A DNA stretch of 64,000 nt from CADEDH01 sp965263455 (GTDB taxonomy: Bacteria > Actinomycetota > Acidimicrobiia > Acidimicrobiales > SZUA-35), in assembly GCA_965263455.1 (NCBI GenBank), contig CBDHHN010000004.1, positions 1,922,001 to 1,986,000 on the forward strand, in the 5' to 3' direction. Both the position numbers and the translations under genes were made by a program. Below, piece by piece: positions 25,282 through 34,485 of the stretch. The first letter of the stretch is position 1. The number at the start of each line of letters is the position of its first letter. The notes under the pieces were generated by a model, which did not search any database, was not told the DNA's origin, and worked only from the letters and a program-made list of their open reading frames with translations.

Positions 25282-25705
25282 CGCCGCGCCGCGACCTGGA
25301 CCGACCGGCCGCCGACCGCTCCCGGCGGACGGTCACGGACGACCGGATCGGCACGTCGGGCACCAGCAGGCCGACCAGGGGCACGTCGGTGGGGGCGAGG
25401 TAGGTCACCGTGACCGTGACCCGGGAGGCCAGCCCCGGAGGGCCCGGGGCGACCGAACGGCTGACGGTCAGACGGGTCGGGTCCAGTCCCCCGGCGTCGA
25501 CGGCGGCGGTCCGGGCCGCGCCGACCGACGGCTCGACGGCGGCGACCCGGGCCCCCTCCCGGGCGGCGTGCACCACCAGGAGCCGATCCCGGGCCACGAG
25601 GCCGATCTGGACGATGGCCAGCACCAGGAGCACCACCACGGGCAGGACGAGGACCAGCTCGACCGTGGCCTGCCCCCGCTCGGCGGGACGGGGCGCGCCC
25701 GTCAA
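25055..25705 (-). CDS. TadE-like pseudopilin with long C-terminal extension
   Basis: The protein starts at a TTG that overlaps the stop of the pilin gene (TTGA). It has an Arg-rich head, the cleavage-type motif GQATVE and one membrane helix (about 14-37), then a TadE-type ectodomain ending near VTVRRERS. TadE proteins are processed by the prepilin peptidase and are needed for tad pilus assembly. The open frame runs on for ~75 Arg-rich residues antisense to the helicase's 3' end, until 25055; this tail is atypical. Confidence 0.75.
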   Translation of the reverse strand: MTGAPRPAERGQATVELVLVLPVVVLLVLAIVQIGLVARDRLLVVHAAREGARVAAVEPSVGAARTAAVDAGGLDPTRLTVSRSVAPGPPGLASRVTVTVTYLAPTDVPLVGLLVPDVPIRSSVTVRRERSAAGRSRSRRGVRTARRHPGCCGAGPTPPTCRAARCRCRTWVTAHTTGSPRRTGTPRARRRWRPDGDRRRRRPGRPRRRLPGSRRR

Positions 25706-26097
25706 CCGACGCCGCCGATCAGTTCGTCCATCACGGCGTCGAGCAGGCGTCCGATGCCGTCGGTGCTCGAAGCCCAGGCCAGCAGCAGGCCGGCCAGCGC
25801 CGCCGCCGCCAGCATGACCAGGGCGTACTCGGCCGTGGCCTGACCCCGGTCGTCGTGTCGGATCCCGGCCGCGGCGCGGCGCGGCGCCCGGTTCGAGCGC
25901 CGGGTTGGGGCGGGGGTGGTACCCGAGGCTCGATCGTCGGGCTCGGCGGGCACCGGTGGGGCCGGGGGAGGCTGGGGCGGAGGTTCGCTGGGCGGTCGGG
26001 CCGGGCGAGGCCGGGTCCGAGGCGGCCGATCCGGCACCGACGGCGGGGCGAGACGCGGCCCCTCGGGCGACGAGGGCGGGGTGGAGGGTCTGGACAT
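25702..26097 (-). CDS. Flp-type pilin (DUF4244-like) with unusually long Pro-rich leader
   Basis: The 131-residue protein ends with a pilin-like segment: RGQATAEYALVML followed by a hydrophobic helix and a short acidic tail. G|QATAEY fits the Flp prepilin rule of Gly at -1 and Glu-Tyr at +5/+6. About 80 residues of Pro/Arg/Ala-rich leader precede it, far longer than a normal Flp leader. AAGGAGC stands before ATG 26097, which supports that start. It corresponds by position to the small DUF4244 gene of the mycobacterial tad cluster. Confidence 0.75.
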   Translation of the reverse strand: MSRPSTPPSSPEGPRLAPPSVPDRPPRTRPRPARPPSEPPPQPPPAPPVPAEPDDRASGTTPAPTRRSNRAPRRAAAGIRHDDRGQATAEYALVMLAAAALAGLLLAWASSTDGIGRLLDAVMDELIGGVG

Positions 26098-26193
26098 GGC
26101 GTGCTCCTTGGCAGGGCGGGGTGGACGGGGACGATTCCGGGGGAGCAGGGGCGGCGGACGCCTCCGACCACGGCACGGGTCGACGTGGCGCGA

Positions 26194-26907
26194 CTAACGG
26201 ATCAGCGAGCCGAGGGTGACGAGGGCGAGGGGCACGAGGGCGCCGATGACGACGGCGGGCAACGAGCAACCGATCAGCGGACCGAGCAGGAGCACCGGCA
26301 ATCGTCGGACCCGCTGCTCGCCCCGCCGCCGACGGGCGGCCGCCGCCTCGATGGCCAGGCGATCGAGCAGCGGGCCGATCGACCCGCCCTGGTCGGCCGC
26401 CACCAGCAGGGCGCCGGTCAGCGGCTGGCAGCTCGGGCCCAGGGCCAGCTGCCATCGGCGCAGGGCCTGGCCCAGGCCTCCGCCTCGGCCAAGGCTGTGC
26501 AGGGCGGCTGCGGTCGGCCCCCGCACCGGGGTCGGTCCGTCGACGGCGAGGGCCCGGAGGCAGTCGATGAGCGTCCCACCCGAGCCCAGCACCACGATGC
26601 ACAGCTCGATCGACTCGGGTAGGGCGTCGGCCAGCGCCGCTCGTCGGGCCGCGATCCGGCGGCCGGCCCGGATGCGGCCCAGGCCGCCGAACGTCACCGC
26701 GGCGGTCACCAGCAGCCAGGCCGCAGTGGAACGCCCGGAACCGAGCAGGACGAGGACGACAGCGAGGACGACAGCGAGGACGACAGCGGCGACGACAACG
26801 ACGAGGAGGGCGCGGACCGGGGGCGGGCCGGGGCCGTCGCCGTGGCCAGCGGCGCCGTCGCCGTGGGCGGGCGACGACCCCGGCCGTCGTCGGCCCCGCA
26901 CCGTCAT
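26194..26907 (-). CDS. TadC-like type II secretion F-domain membrane protein
   Basis: The 237-residue protein has N-terminal membrane helices (about 32-70, with a VVLAVVLAVVL repeat) and the T2SS-F domain LPESIELCIVVLGSGGT ... AADQGGSIGPLLDRLA, then two C-terminal helices. It forms the inner-membrane platform of the pilus with TadB. ATG 26907 overlaps the tadB stop by four bases. Confidence 0.85.
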   Translation of the reverse strand: MTVRGRRRPGSSPAHGDGAAGHGDGPGPPPVRALLVVVVAAVVLAVVLAVVLVLLGSGRSTAAWLLVTAAVTFGGLGRIRAGRRIAARRAALADALPESIELCIVVLGSGGTLIDCLRALAVDGPTPVRGPTAAALHSLGRGGGLGQALRRWQLALGPSCQPLTGALLVAADQGGSIGPLLDRLAIEAAAARRRRGEQRVRRLPVLLLGPLIGCSLPAVVIGALVPLALVTLGSLIR

Positions 26908-27542
26908 CGGTCGTCCCCGATCAGACGCTGCATCAGCCACCAGGAGCCGTGGCCGAGGGTGACGGCGGCCAGGAGGCAGGCGGTCCCCGCCGGCCGGTGG
27001 AGGTAGAACGAGCGCAGCCGGGCATCGACCGCCATCAACACGGTGGCGAACACCAATGGCAGCAGGGCGAGGGCGGTGGCCGAGGCGGTGGCCTGCGCCG
27101 CCTGGACCCGAGCCTCCTCCCGCAGGGCGTCGGCCGAGCGGAGGGTGTCGCTGAGTCGCTCCAGCGAGGACAAGGCCGGGCCGCCCCGCTCCATCAGGAT
27201 CCGCAGCGTGGCCGAGACCAGCCGGTCCTCGGGCGGGCCGGCACCGCTGCGCCCCGATGGTGGACCCAGGCCGGCTCGCACCGCGGGGCCGAGGCTGCCG
27301 CCCGTCCGCAGGTGCTGGATGAGACGCTCCACCCCGGCCACGGTGGCCGCCCGCCGCAGTCGGACCCGACGCCGGTCTCGGGCCACGGCGACGCCGTGAC
27401 CGGCCCAGACGACAGCGGCGGGGGCGACCAACACCAGGCTGGGGCTGGCCGTGGCCAACCCCAGCACCACCGCGACCACGGCCACCGCGGCCAGCGCGGC
27501 GATGGGCCGAGCGGTCGGAGAGGCCGGCATCGCTCCGCTCAC
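26904..27542 (-). CDS. TadB-like type II secretion F-domain membrane protein
   Basis: The 212-residue protein has N-terminal helices (about 12-50), the F-domain core (VERLIQHLRTGGSLGPAVRA; ILMERGGPALSSLERLSDTL) and a C-terminal helix pair. It is shorter than classical TadB because the N-terminal part is reduced. GTG 27542 overlaps the stop of the ATPase gene (GTGA). Confidence 0.85.
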   Translation of the reverse strand: MSGAMPASPTARPIAALAAVAVVAVVLGLATASPSLVLVAPAAVVWAGHGVAVARDRRRVRLRRAATVAGVERLIQHLRTGGSLGPAVRAGLGPPSGRSGAGPPEDRLVSATLRILMERGGPALSSLERLSDTLRSADALREEARVQAAQATASATALALLPLVFATVLMAVDARLRSFYLHRPAGTACLLAAVTLGHGSWWLMQRLIGDDR

Positions 27543-28561
27543 GCCGCCCACCGCCCCAACGAGGCCGGGGTCGAGGCGGACCAGATCGGAAGAGGAGCAC
27601 GCGCCGGGTCGTCGGAGACCACATCGACGGCGGTGACCAACCGCCTCGGCCCGCGCCGGTCGACCGTGACCACCACATCGACGGCGGCGGCCACCAACGA
27701 CCGAAGGGCCTCCACCGGCACCGACGCCGGCCCGAGCCGGGCCAGGACGGCCAGACGTTCGAGGGCCGACGTCGCCGATCCGGCGTGACAGGTGGCCAGG
27801 GAGCCGTGATGGCCACTGCTCAGGGCGAGGGCGAGATCGAGGGCCTCCGCCCCTCGGACCTCTCCCACCACCAACCGATCGGGCCGCATCCGCAGGGCGT
27901 TGCGCACGAGCTGGGCCATGGTCACCTCGCCCACGCCCTCCCGGCCCGGCGGCCGGGCCTCCAGCGCCACGACGCGGGGTCCGACGAGGCGCAGCTCGGC
28001 CGTGTCCTCGATGGTGACCACCCGCTCGTCGGCTCCGATGACCGAGGCCAGGGCGTTGAGCAGCGACGTCTTCCCGCTCGAGGTCGGCCCCACCACCAGC
28101 GCGGTGCGCCGGTCCTCGACCACCGCCCGCAGGAGCTCGACGACCTCGTCGGGGCCGAAGGCCTGGAGGGGCAGCACGCGATCGCTGAAGCGCCTGATGG
28201 TCACCAGCGGGCCCGCAGGGGCCGCAGGGGCGATGGCGATGTTGACCCTGGAGCCGTCGGCCAGCCGGGCGTCGACCACCGGCCGGGACCGGTCCAGGTG
28301 GAGGCCGAGTGGGTCGAGGATCCGCTCGATGATCAGATCGAGTTCGGCGGCGTCGAGGTCGAAGCCACTGGGTTCGACCCGTCCGTCGCGGTCGACCAGG
28401 ATCGGGCCCGGACCGTCGACCATGATCTCGGTGAGGTCGGGATCGGCCAGGAGCAGTTCGAGGGGGCCGAGACCGCGGGCCCGGTCCCGGCGGGCGGCCT
28501 CGGTCGCGGTGCGGGCGGTGTCGGCCAGCGGATCGGGAGCGGCGTCGGGTCGGGCCGTCAT
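27539..28561 (-). CDS. tadA: TadA/CpaF-type pilus ATPase
   Basis: The 340-residue cytoplasmic ATPase powers Flp pilus assembly. An N-terminal domain (LELLLADPDLTEIMVDGP) precedes Walker A GPTSSGKT (158-165), the Asp box VVTIEDTAEL, Walker B-like RPDRLVVGEVRGAEALDLA and a His box region GHHGSLATCHAGS. Start and stop overlap both neighbours by four bases, so the tad genes are one translationally coupled operon. Confidence 0.92.
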   Translation of the reverse strand: MTARPDAAPDPLADTARTATEAARRDRARGLGPLELLLADPDLTEIMVDGPGPILVDRDGRVEPSGFDLDAAELDLIIERILDPLGLHLDRSRPVVDARLADGSRVNIAIAPAAPAGPLVTIRRFSDRVLPLQAFGPDEVVELLRAVVEDRRTALVVGPTSSGKTSLLNALASVIGADERVVTIEDTAELRLVGPRVVALEARPPGREGVGEVTMAQLVRNALRMRPDRLVVGEVRGAEALDLALALSSGHHGSLATCHAGSATSALERLAVLARLGPASVPVEALRSLVAAAVDVVVTVDRRGPRRLVTAVDVVSDDPARAPLPIWSASTPASLGRWAA

Positions 28562-29259
28562 GGCACCAGCGGCCGCAGGGGACGGAGCGCTCGGGGCGGA
28601 CGCCGGGCCAGGGTGCCGGCCTCGGCGGCCCTGACCACCGACCCATGAACCGGGATCCGGGCCACCAACGGCACACCGAGGGCGTGGGCCACCCGACCGG
28701 CCCCGGGACCTCGACCCCGCTCATCGATGACGACGACCCCGTCGGCCCGGTGGTCGAGCCGGGGTCCGGGGCCGACCATCGCCCCGCCGGGCCCCTCGCC
28801 CCCACGAGCACGTCGGCGACCGCGGGCCACGACCAGGGTCGGGTGACCGGCGTCGACGACCGGGGGCGGGGCCGCGTCGAGACGGCCGGCGTCGACGATC
28901 ACGGCTCGCCCGTCGGCGGCGAGCAGCGCCGCCAGCAGCTCGAACCGAAGCGCCACCTGGCGCCCTGCGCCGTATCCCGCGGCCGGGACTGGGGTGACGG
29001 GCAGCGGTCGATCGGTGGCCAGCAGCGACAGGCCCGGGCCGACGGCCCGTTCCAGGTCGAGCAGGGCCGACGGAGGTGGAGCGTCGGTGGCCGACCAGGC
29101 GGCCAGGGCCGGACCCCCGGGGCTGAGGCCGAGCGCCGTCGGGACGGCGCCGATCAGGTCGACCAGGAGGGTCGAGCGTCGTCGCGCCGACCACGCGGCC
29201 AGGGCGACCGCCACCGTGGTGCAGCCGACCCCACCGGCCGCCCCGACCACCACCAACAT
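28558..29259 (-). CDS. TadZ/CpaE-like septum-site-type protein
   Basis: The 233-residue protein begins with a deviant Walker A (GAAGGVGCTT) followed by LLVDLIGA and PTLVVARG, a MinD/ParA-like fold. Proteins at this place in actinobacterial tad clusters localise the secretion machine. The canonical second-position Lys of the P-loop is not present, so ATP hydrolysis is doubtful. GGGGAGG precedes ATG 29259, the first gene of the operon. Confidence 0.75.
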   Translation of the reverse strand: MLVVVGAAGGVGCTTVAVALAAWSARRRSTLLVDLIGAVPTALGLSPGGPALAAWSATDAPPPSALLDLERAVGPGLSLLATDRPLPVTPVPAAGYGAGRQVALRFELLAALLAADGRAVIVDAGRLDAAPPPVVDAGHPTLVVARGRRRARGGEGPGGAMVGPGPRLDHRADGVVVIDERGRGPGAGRVAHALGVPLVARIPVHGSVVRAAEAGTLARRPPRALRPLRPLVP

Positions 29260-29388
29260 CGTCGCCTCCCCGATCCGACCCCGAGGGCCGACAGCCGATG
29301 GACGTGGGGGGGAAGCGACGGGCCGAAGGTGAGCGTCAGTTCGCTCGTCTACTCCTGTCTAGCATGGACTGCAGTAAAAGACACGCGA

Positions 29389-29425
29389 CCGTGCCGGCCC
29401 GGAGCAACCGTCCGGACCGGCACGG
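29389..29425 (-). terminator. Long hairpin downstream of the ABC exporter gene
   Basis: A 9-bp stem (CCGTGCCGG/CCGGCACGG), a 1x1 mismatch, a further 5-bp stem and a 7-base loop lie 34 bases after the exporter's stop on the minus strand. Confidence 0.6.
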
Positions 29426-29458
29426 CGCCGGGGAGCAGGGGGCACGGACCCCGCTCCG

Positions 29459-31387
29459 TCAGCCCCAGCCGGGGGTGCGGGAGATCCGGCACCGACGGTC
29501 GAGGGCGACCCAGGCCACGGCCGACAGCACCACGATCCAGACCATCAACAGCAGCCAGCCGGTGACGTGATCGAGGGTCCAGGCCGAGCCGAACTCGTCG
29601 AGCAGCGACGGGCCCAGCGGCGACGGGTCGGCGGCGAACAGCGGTCGAAGACCGAGGTCGCGGCCGACCAGCTCGAAGGCCCAGCGATCGCTCATCAGGG
29701 CACTGATGGCCCGACCGGCCGGAGCCATGACGGCAACCGGTAGCACCGCACCCGAGAACAGCACGGCGGGGAAGCACAGCATGGGCAGGGCCAGCGCCGC
29801 CTGAAGGGTGTTGCGAACCAGAGCCGAAGCGGCGAGGCCGAGGGCCAGGGCGGCGACGGCGTCGAGGGTCAGCGTCACCGCCAACGAGGCATAGGTCCCG
29901 GCATCGAGGGGCGGAAGCCGATCGAGCAACCGGAGCACGGCCAGCATCACCACGTCGATCACGATCAGCACCGGGGTCAGCGCCGCCAGCTTGGCCAGAA
30001 CCTGGACACCGGGGCCGACCCCGGCCCGGCGCTCCCGGGCCATGAGGGGCACCTCGGGCGTGATCTGGAGCAGGCCGTAGGTGAGCCCGAAGAAGAAGCC
30101 TCCGAACGCCACCCAGAAGGCGACCATCACCGCCGCCGTCGGGCTGGGCCGGGCCGGGTCGAACACGTCGGGCCGAAACAGCACGGCGAACATGGCGATG
30201 ACCATGGCCGGGGACCCGACCATGATGGCCGTCGTCATCCGATTGCCCCGTACCGTCTCCAGGGTCCTGACCGTGAGCGTCCACCACTGGCCGAGCGCGG
30301 ACGGCCGCCGATCCGGGGCCGCCGTCGGCGCCGGGGCCGCACCCGTCCCCGTCGACCCACCGGGATGGGGCGGCGGCCACGACGGATCGACGGGAGCAGC
30401 CGACGCCGGACCCGACCCGCCGGGAACGGGGGCCGCCGTCAGGTTCAGGGTTGCCCGCTCGCCCGGTGGCGTTGGGGTGCGGAGGCACATCGTCGGGGCC
30501 TCGCTCAGGGGAACGGGGACCACGGTCGGCGCCGACGCCGTGCCGGGGTTGGTCGGGCGCCGGGGCGGAGCCGGCGCCACCGCCCCCGACACGAGGGCCC
30601 GATGGACCTCCTCACTGGTCGTGGCGTCGCATCGGGCCATGGCCTCGGCCGGGGTGCCGTCGAACACCATGCGCCCGCCGGGGGCCAGGGCCACGATCCG
30701 GTCGCAGACCCGCAGATCGTTGGGATGGTGGGTCACGAACACCACCGAACGACCGCCGCTCGTCAGGGCCCGGAGTTGGGCCACCACGGTGGCCGCGGTG
30801 TTGGGGTCGAGACCGGAGGTGGGCTCGTCGAGGAGGCAGAGGTCGGGGTCGCCGACCAGTTCCACCGCGATCGAGGCCCGGCGGCGCTCGCCCCCACTGA
30901 GCCGACGGACCGGGGTGTCGGCCCGCTCGGTCAGGCCCACCTGATCGAGGGCCCGGGTCACCCGGGCCGCCAGGCCGCCCTCGGGCCGGAACCCGAGCCG
31001 GAGCCGGGCGGCGTGGGTCAACATCCGACCGAGGGGAAGGTCCTCGGCCAGGACGTCGGTCTGGGGCACGAAGGCCGAGCGGCGACGACCGGCGGCATCG
31101 AGATCGGTGGTGGCGACACCGTCGATCAGGACCTCGCCCCCGGTCGGAGCCAGGTTGCCCGCCATCGCCGCCAGCAGGGTCGACTTGCCGCAGCCGCTGG
31201 CGCCGACGACGGCCACCAGCTCGCCGGGCTGGGCGGTGAAGTCCAGCCCGGCGATCAGGGTGGCCCCGTCGGCGGCCCGGACCGTCAGGCCCCGCACCTG
31301 GAGGCGGGGCCCGACGGTGTCGAGCACGGGGGCCGGGACCGAGGCCGGGACCGGGGCCGGGACCGGCGGGGTGGGTGTGACGGTCAC
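29459..31387 (-). CDS. ABC exporter, ABCG-like (ATPase then membrane domain)
   Basis: The 642-residue protein has an N-terminal ATPase: Walker A GASGCGKST, signature LSGGERRR, Walker B CLLDEPTSGLD, H-loop THH. A ~90-residue Pro/Ala-rich linker then leads to an ABC-2 membrane domain with six helices. This ATPase-first order is that of ABCG-type half-transporters. GTG 31387 overlaps the stop of the small upstream gene (GTGA). The substrate is unknown. The N-terminus carries a PAPVPASVPAPV repeat. Confidence 0.88.
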   Translation of the reverse strand: MTVTPTPPVPAPVPASVPAPVLDTVGPRLQVRGLTVRAADGATLIAGLDFTAQPGELVAVVGASGCGKSTLLAAMAGNLAPTGGEVLIDGVATTDLDAAGRRRSAFVPQTDVLAEDLPLGRMLTHAARLRLGFRPEGGLAARVTRALDQVGLTERADTPVRRLSGGERRRASIAVELVGDPDLCLLDEPTSGLDPNTAATVVAQLRALTSGGRSVVFVTHHPNDLRVCDRIVALAPGGRMVFDGTPAEAMARCDATTSEEVHRALVSGAVAPAPPRRPTNPGTASAPTVVPVPLSEAPTMCLRTPTPPGERATLNLTAAPVPGGSGPASAAPVDPSWPPPHPGGSTGTGAAPAPTAAPDRRPSALGQWWTLTVRTLETVRGNRMTTAIMVGSPAMVIAMFAVLFRPDVFDPARPSPTAAVMVAFWVAFGGFFFGLTYGLLQITPEVPLMARERRAGVGPGVQVLAKLAALTPVLIVIDVVMLAVLRLLDRLPPLDAGTYASLAVTLTLDAVAALALGLAASALVRNTLQAALALPMLCFPAVLFSGAVLPVAVMAPAGRAISALMSDRWAFELVGRDLGLRPLFAADPSPLGPSLLDEFGSAWTLDHVTGWLLLMVWIVVLSAVAWVALDRRCRISRTPGWG

Positions 31388-31614
31388 CACTGGATCTCCC
31401 AGGTGGCGGCCATCCGCTCGGCGCCATTGCGGCTCCAGCGCAGGGCGAGACCCTTGCGCCGGGAACCGGTGGTGACCCGGGCCACGGCCTCGGGCGACGC
31501 CTCGGCGCACCGGCACCGGTCCGGGTCGGCGGCCGGGGCCGTGGTCGGGGCCGTGGTCGGGGCCGGCTCGGGATGAACGGCCGGCTGATCGATGGTGGTG
31601 GTGGTCATGGTCAT
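31384..31614 (-). CDS. Small hypothetical protein co-translated with the ABC exporter
   Basis: The 76-residue protein starts MTMTTTT, has an APTTAPTTAPA repeat, a CRC pair, and a C-terminal half GLALRWSRNGAERMAATWEIQW. GGAGGGAGAT stands before ATG 31614, a strong site. Its stop overlaps the exporter start. No signal peptide or membrane helix is seen. A short Thr-rich head and a conserved-looking aromatic tail next to an exporter fit a small ribosomal peptide substrate or an accessory factor, but this is a guess. Confidence 0.6.
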   Translation of the reverse strand: MTMTTTTIDQPAVHPEPAPTTAPTTAPAADPDRCRCAEASPEAVARVTTGSRRKGLALRWSRNGAERMAATWEIQW

Positions 31615-31638
31615 GGTGGATCTCCCTCCAAACGTCGG

Positions 31639-31653
31639 TGTCGGTCACCGACA
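31639..31653. promoter_or_regulatory. Perfect 15-bp palindrome between divergent genes
   Basis: TGTCGGTCACCGACA is a perfect dyad (7+1+7) lying between the small protein/exporter operon and the LuxR-type regulator. It is a candidate operator for that regulator or another dimeric protein. Confidence 0.4.
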
Positions 31654-31766
31654 GGGGTCATCATCCGCCGACGGGGGCCGGCCCGAATCCGTGCCCACCA
31701 CGTAGGACGAGCGCCACACCACGTACGTGGTCGCCCGGATCACTCTCCAGGAGTACGATCCGGAAG

Positions 31767-34463
31767 GTGAGGGAGCGCCGAACGGGGACGGCGATGATCG
31801 GTCGGGAGGCCGAACTCCAGCGCATCCTGGCCCTGGTCGACGACCCGGCCCAGGGCGCGGTGTTGCTCACCGGCGCCGTCGGTGTCGGCAAGTCGCGCCT
31901 GGCCGAGGGCGTCATGCTCACCCTGGAGGAACGGGGCTGGCGGGGGTTCGGGCTGTCGGCCACCGAGGGCGGGGGTCGGATCCCCTACGCCTCGCTGTCG
32001 GAGCTGATCCCCGACGCCCTCGACCAACTCGAACCCGGAGCCGGGGCGGGTACGCCCTCCGCACCGGCCGTGGGTTCGGTCGGCTCGGCCGAACTCGCCG
32101 TGCTCCGGGCCCTGGAGAACGCCCTGGCGTTGGACCAGCCGAGCCCGGTGGTGCTGGCCATCGACGACATCGCCTCGTTCGATCCGGCCTCGTGCGAGCT
32201 GCTGGTCCACCTCGCCACCAACCGACGCCTGTTCATCGTGGCCACCCAGGGCGCCGACCACGCCCTGCCCGAGGCCCTGCGCCGACTGACCCCGGCGGCC
32301 GTGGTCGAGATCGAGATCCGCCCCCTGTCGATCACGGGCACCGCCACCCTGGCCGCCGACCTGTTGGAGGGCGCGGTCGGGCCCGGTCTCGTCCGCGCCC
32401 TCCACACCAAGACCGGCGGCAATCCCCTCTTCATCCGGGAGCTGGTGGCCCATGGCCGGGTGACCGGTGCCATCGCCCCCCGCCAGGGAGCCCTCCGCCT
32501 CACCGGCGAGCTGACCCTCGACCCCGAGGTGGCCCGCCGCCTGATCTTCCGTCTCGGTCTCATGACCCCCACCGAGCGGGAGGTGCTGGAACTGCTGGCC
32601 CTGGCCGAGTCGCTCGGCGTCGACGAACTCGACCCGGTGGCCGACATCGAGACGCTGGAGCTCATGGAGCGGCGGGGTCTGCTGGCCACCTATACCGACC
32701 AGCGCCGGTTCCGGGTCCGGCCCGCCCATCCCCTCCACGGCGAGGCCATCCGGGCCGACCTGACCGCCCTCGGTCGACGGCGCCGTCATCGCCAGCTCAC
32801 GACCCTGGCCGCGGCCCACGGCGGGCGCCGGGTGGAGGACACCGTGTTCCGGGCCCGAGCCGCCCTGGCCGGGGGCCAACCGGTCGACACCGGTTCCCTG
32901 GTCGCCGCCACCTATGCCGCTCTGCGCCTCGACCGGATCAGTCACGCCACCGAGCTGGCGGCCGCCGCCTATGAATCGGACCCGGACGACGAGTCCCGCA
33001 CCGCGTGGTGTGAGGCTCTGATCCGCCAGGGTCGTTTCGTCGAGGCCGAGGAGCTGATGGCCCGGCCCCTCCCCCCGGACGTGCCCGACTGGCAGGTCCT
33101 TCGGTGGGCGGTTCGGCGGTCGTCCAACCAGCTCTGGGGCTTCGATGATCCGGAGGAGGCGTGGCGGATCGACGAGGAGTGCCTGGCCCGGCTGACCGAG
33201 CCCGACGCCCGGGACCGGGTCGAGGCCCATCTGGCCTGGATCGAGTACTGCGACGGCCGTGCCCCGGCGGCGGTGGCCCGGACCGAGCCCCTGGTGGCCA
33301 CCGAGCATCCCGACGTCCGGTACGCCGTGTGCGCGGCCAGGGCCCCGGCCCTGGTGCTGTCCGGCCGGGTGCTCGACGGGGCCGAGCTGGCCCAGCGGGC
33401 CTGGGACAGCGGTTGGGGGGCCGACACCGAGTACGGGTCCCACGGCCAGCACCTCATCGCCCTCGGGTTCGGCCTGCTCTACCAGGGTGACCTGCCCGGC
33501 GCCCGGTTCGTGGCCGAGCAGGCCATCGAGTTCTGCCGCCGCAACCACGAGACGACGGCGCTGCTGTTCTTCCTGGAGCTTGCGGCCTGGACCGAGAGCG
33601 CCGCCGGTCAGCTGACGGCCGCCCTCCAGCACTTCGAGGAGGCCCGGGCCATCGGCACCGAACTGGCCATCGGGGTGGCGGTGCGGTCGGCCCTGGCCGG
33701 TATGGCCCAGGTCCTGGCCCAGCTGGGCCGGGCCGACGAGGCGGCGGCCACCCTGGCCCGCCTGGAGGACGTCACCGGAGCCCCCGGGCCCCGGTACGGG
33801 TTCGAGATCGAGGCCGCCGGGGCGTGGGTGGCGGCCGCCGCCGGCGACCCCGCCGATGGGGCTCGCCGGCTTGGGACCTCGGCCGCGGCGGCGGCCGAGC
33901 GGGGCCTGGTGCCCCTGGCCCTGCAGATGATGCTGGACCGGGCCCGCCTCGGCTATGCCACCGGGGCCGACGCCGACCTCGTCGGTGACCTGGTGGCCCG
34001 GTCGGGGGCCCAGGGCACGTTCCTGCCGCTCATGGCCGAGGCGGTGAGGGCCGTCGCCGACCGGTCGGGCCCCGACCTCGACCGGTCGGCCGCCGCCTTC
34101 GAGGAACGGGGCTGCTCACTGGTGGCGGCGGAGCTGGCCGCGGCCGCGGCCGATGCCTGGGCCGTGGCCGGGGATCAGCGGGCCTCGACGGCGTCGCAGG
34201 TTGCGGTGGAGCGGAACCGGCAGGAGGTGCCCGAGGCCCGCACCACCGGCCTGGCCCGGGCCCGATCGGTCGACCCGCTCACCCGCCGGGAACGCGAGAT
34301 CGCCGGCATGGCCGCCGGTGGGGCCCGCAACAACGACATCGCCGAGCGGCTCCGGGTGTCGGTCCGCACCGTCGAGACCCACCTCAATCGGATCTACCGA
34401 AAGCTCGGGGTGGCGAACCGGACCGAGCTGGCCGACGTCATCAGCCCCACCGACGGGGCCTGA
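31767..34463 (+). CDS. Large LuxR-family regulator with N-terminal AAA ATPase (LAL-type)
   Basis: The ~898-residue protein has an N-terminal ATPase module with P-loop TGAVGVGKS (near 36-44), a Walker B-type VVLAIDDIASFD, a long helical TPR-like middle, and a C-terminal LuxR HTH (837-885: LTRREREIAGMAAGG ... VSVRTVETHLNRIYRKL). It is a MalT/LAL-type activator. GTG 31767 is chosen because TACGAT ends 7 bases upstream; ATG 31794 (MIGREAEL) is the alternative. It probably controls the divergent exporter operon, the neighbouring dioxygenase, or both. Confidence 0.85.
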   Translation: MRERRTGTAMIGREAELQRILALVDDPAQGAVLLTGAVGVGKSRLAEGVMLTLEERGWRGFGLSATEGGGRIPYASLSELIPDALDQLEPGAGAGTPSAPAVGSVGSAELAVLRALENALALDQPSPVVLAIDDIASFDPASCELLVHLATNRRLFIVATQGADHALPEALRRLTPAAVVEIEIRPLSITGTATLAADLLEGAVGPGLVRALHTKTGGNPLFIRELVAHGRVTGAIAPRQGALRLTGELTLDPEVARRLIFRLGLMTPTEREVLELLALAESLGVDELDPVADIETLELMERRGLLATYTDQRRFRVRPAHPLHGEAIRADLTALGRRRRHRQLTTLAAAHGGRRVEDTVFRARAALAGGQPVDTGSLVAATYAALRLDRISHATELAAAAYESDPDDESRTAWCEALIRQGRFVEAEELMARPLPPDVPDWQVLRWAVRRSSNQLWGFDDPEEAWRIDEECLARLTEPDARDRVEAHLAWIEYCDGRAPAAVARTEPLVATEHPDVRYAVCAARAPALVLSGRVLDGAELAQRAWDSGWGADTEYGSHGQHLIALGFGLLYQGDLPGARFVAEQAIEFCRRNHETTALLFFLELAAWTESAAGQLTAALQHFEEARAIGTELAIGVAVRSALAGMAQVLAQLGRADEAAATLARLEDVTGAPGPRYGFEIEAAGAWVAAAAGDPADGARRLGTSAAAAAERGLVPLALQMMLDRARLGYATGADADLVGDLVARSGAQGTFLPLMAEAVRAVADRSGPDLDRSAAAFEERGCSLVAAELAAAAADAWAVAGDQRASTASQVAVERNRQEVPEARTTGLARARSVDPLTRREREIAGMAAGGARNNDIAERLRVSVRTVETHLNRIYRKLGVANRTELADVISPTDGA

Positions 34464-34485
34464 GTCGACACCGGCCACCGGGGCA

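Noticed and set aside
26904..28811. A 635-codon minus-strand frame as one large protein
   Set aside because: Only its 3' third (from GTG 27542) is TadB-like; the rest is the off-frame reading of the pilus ATPase and the TadZ-like gene.
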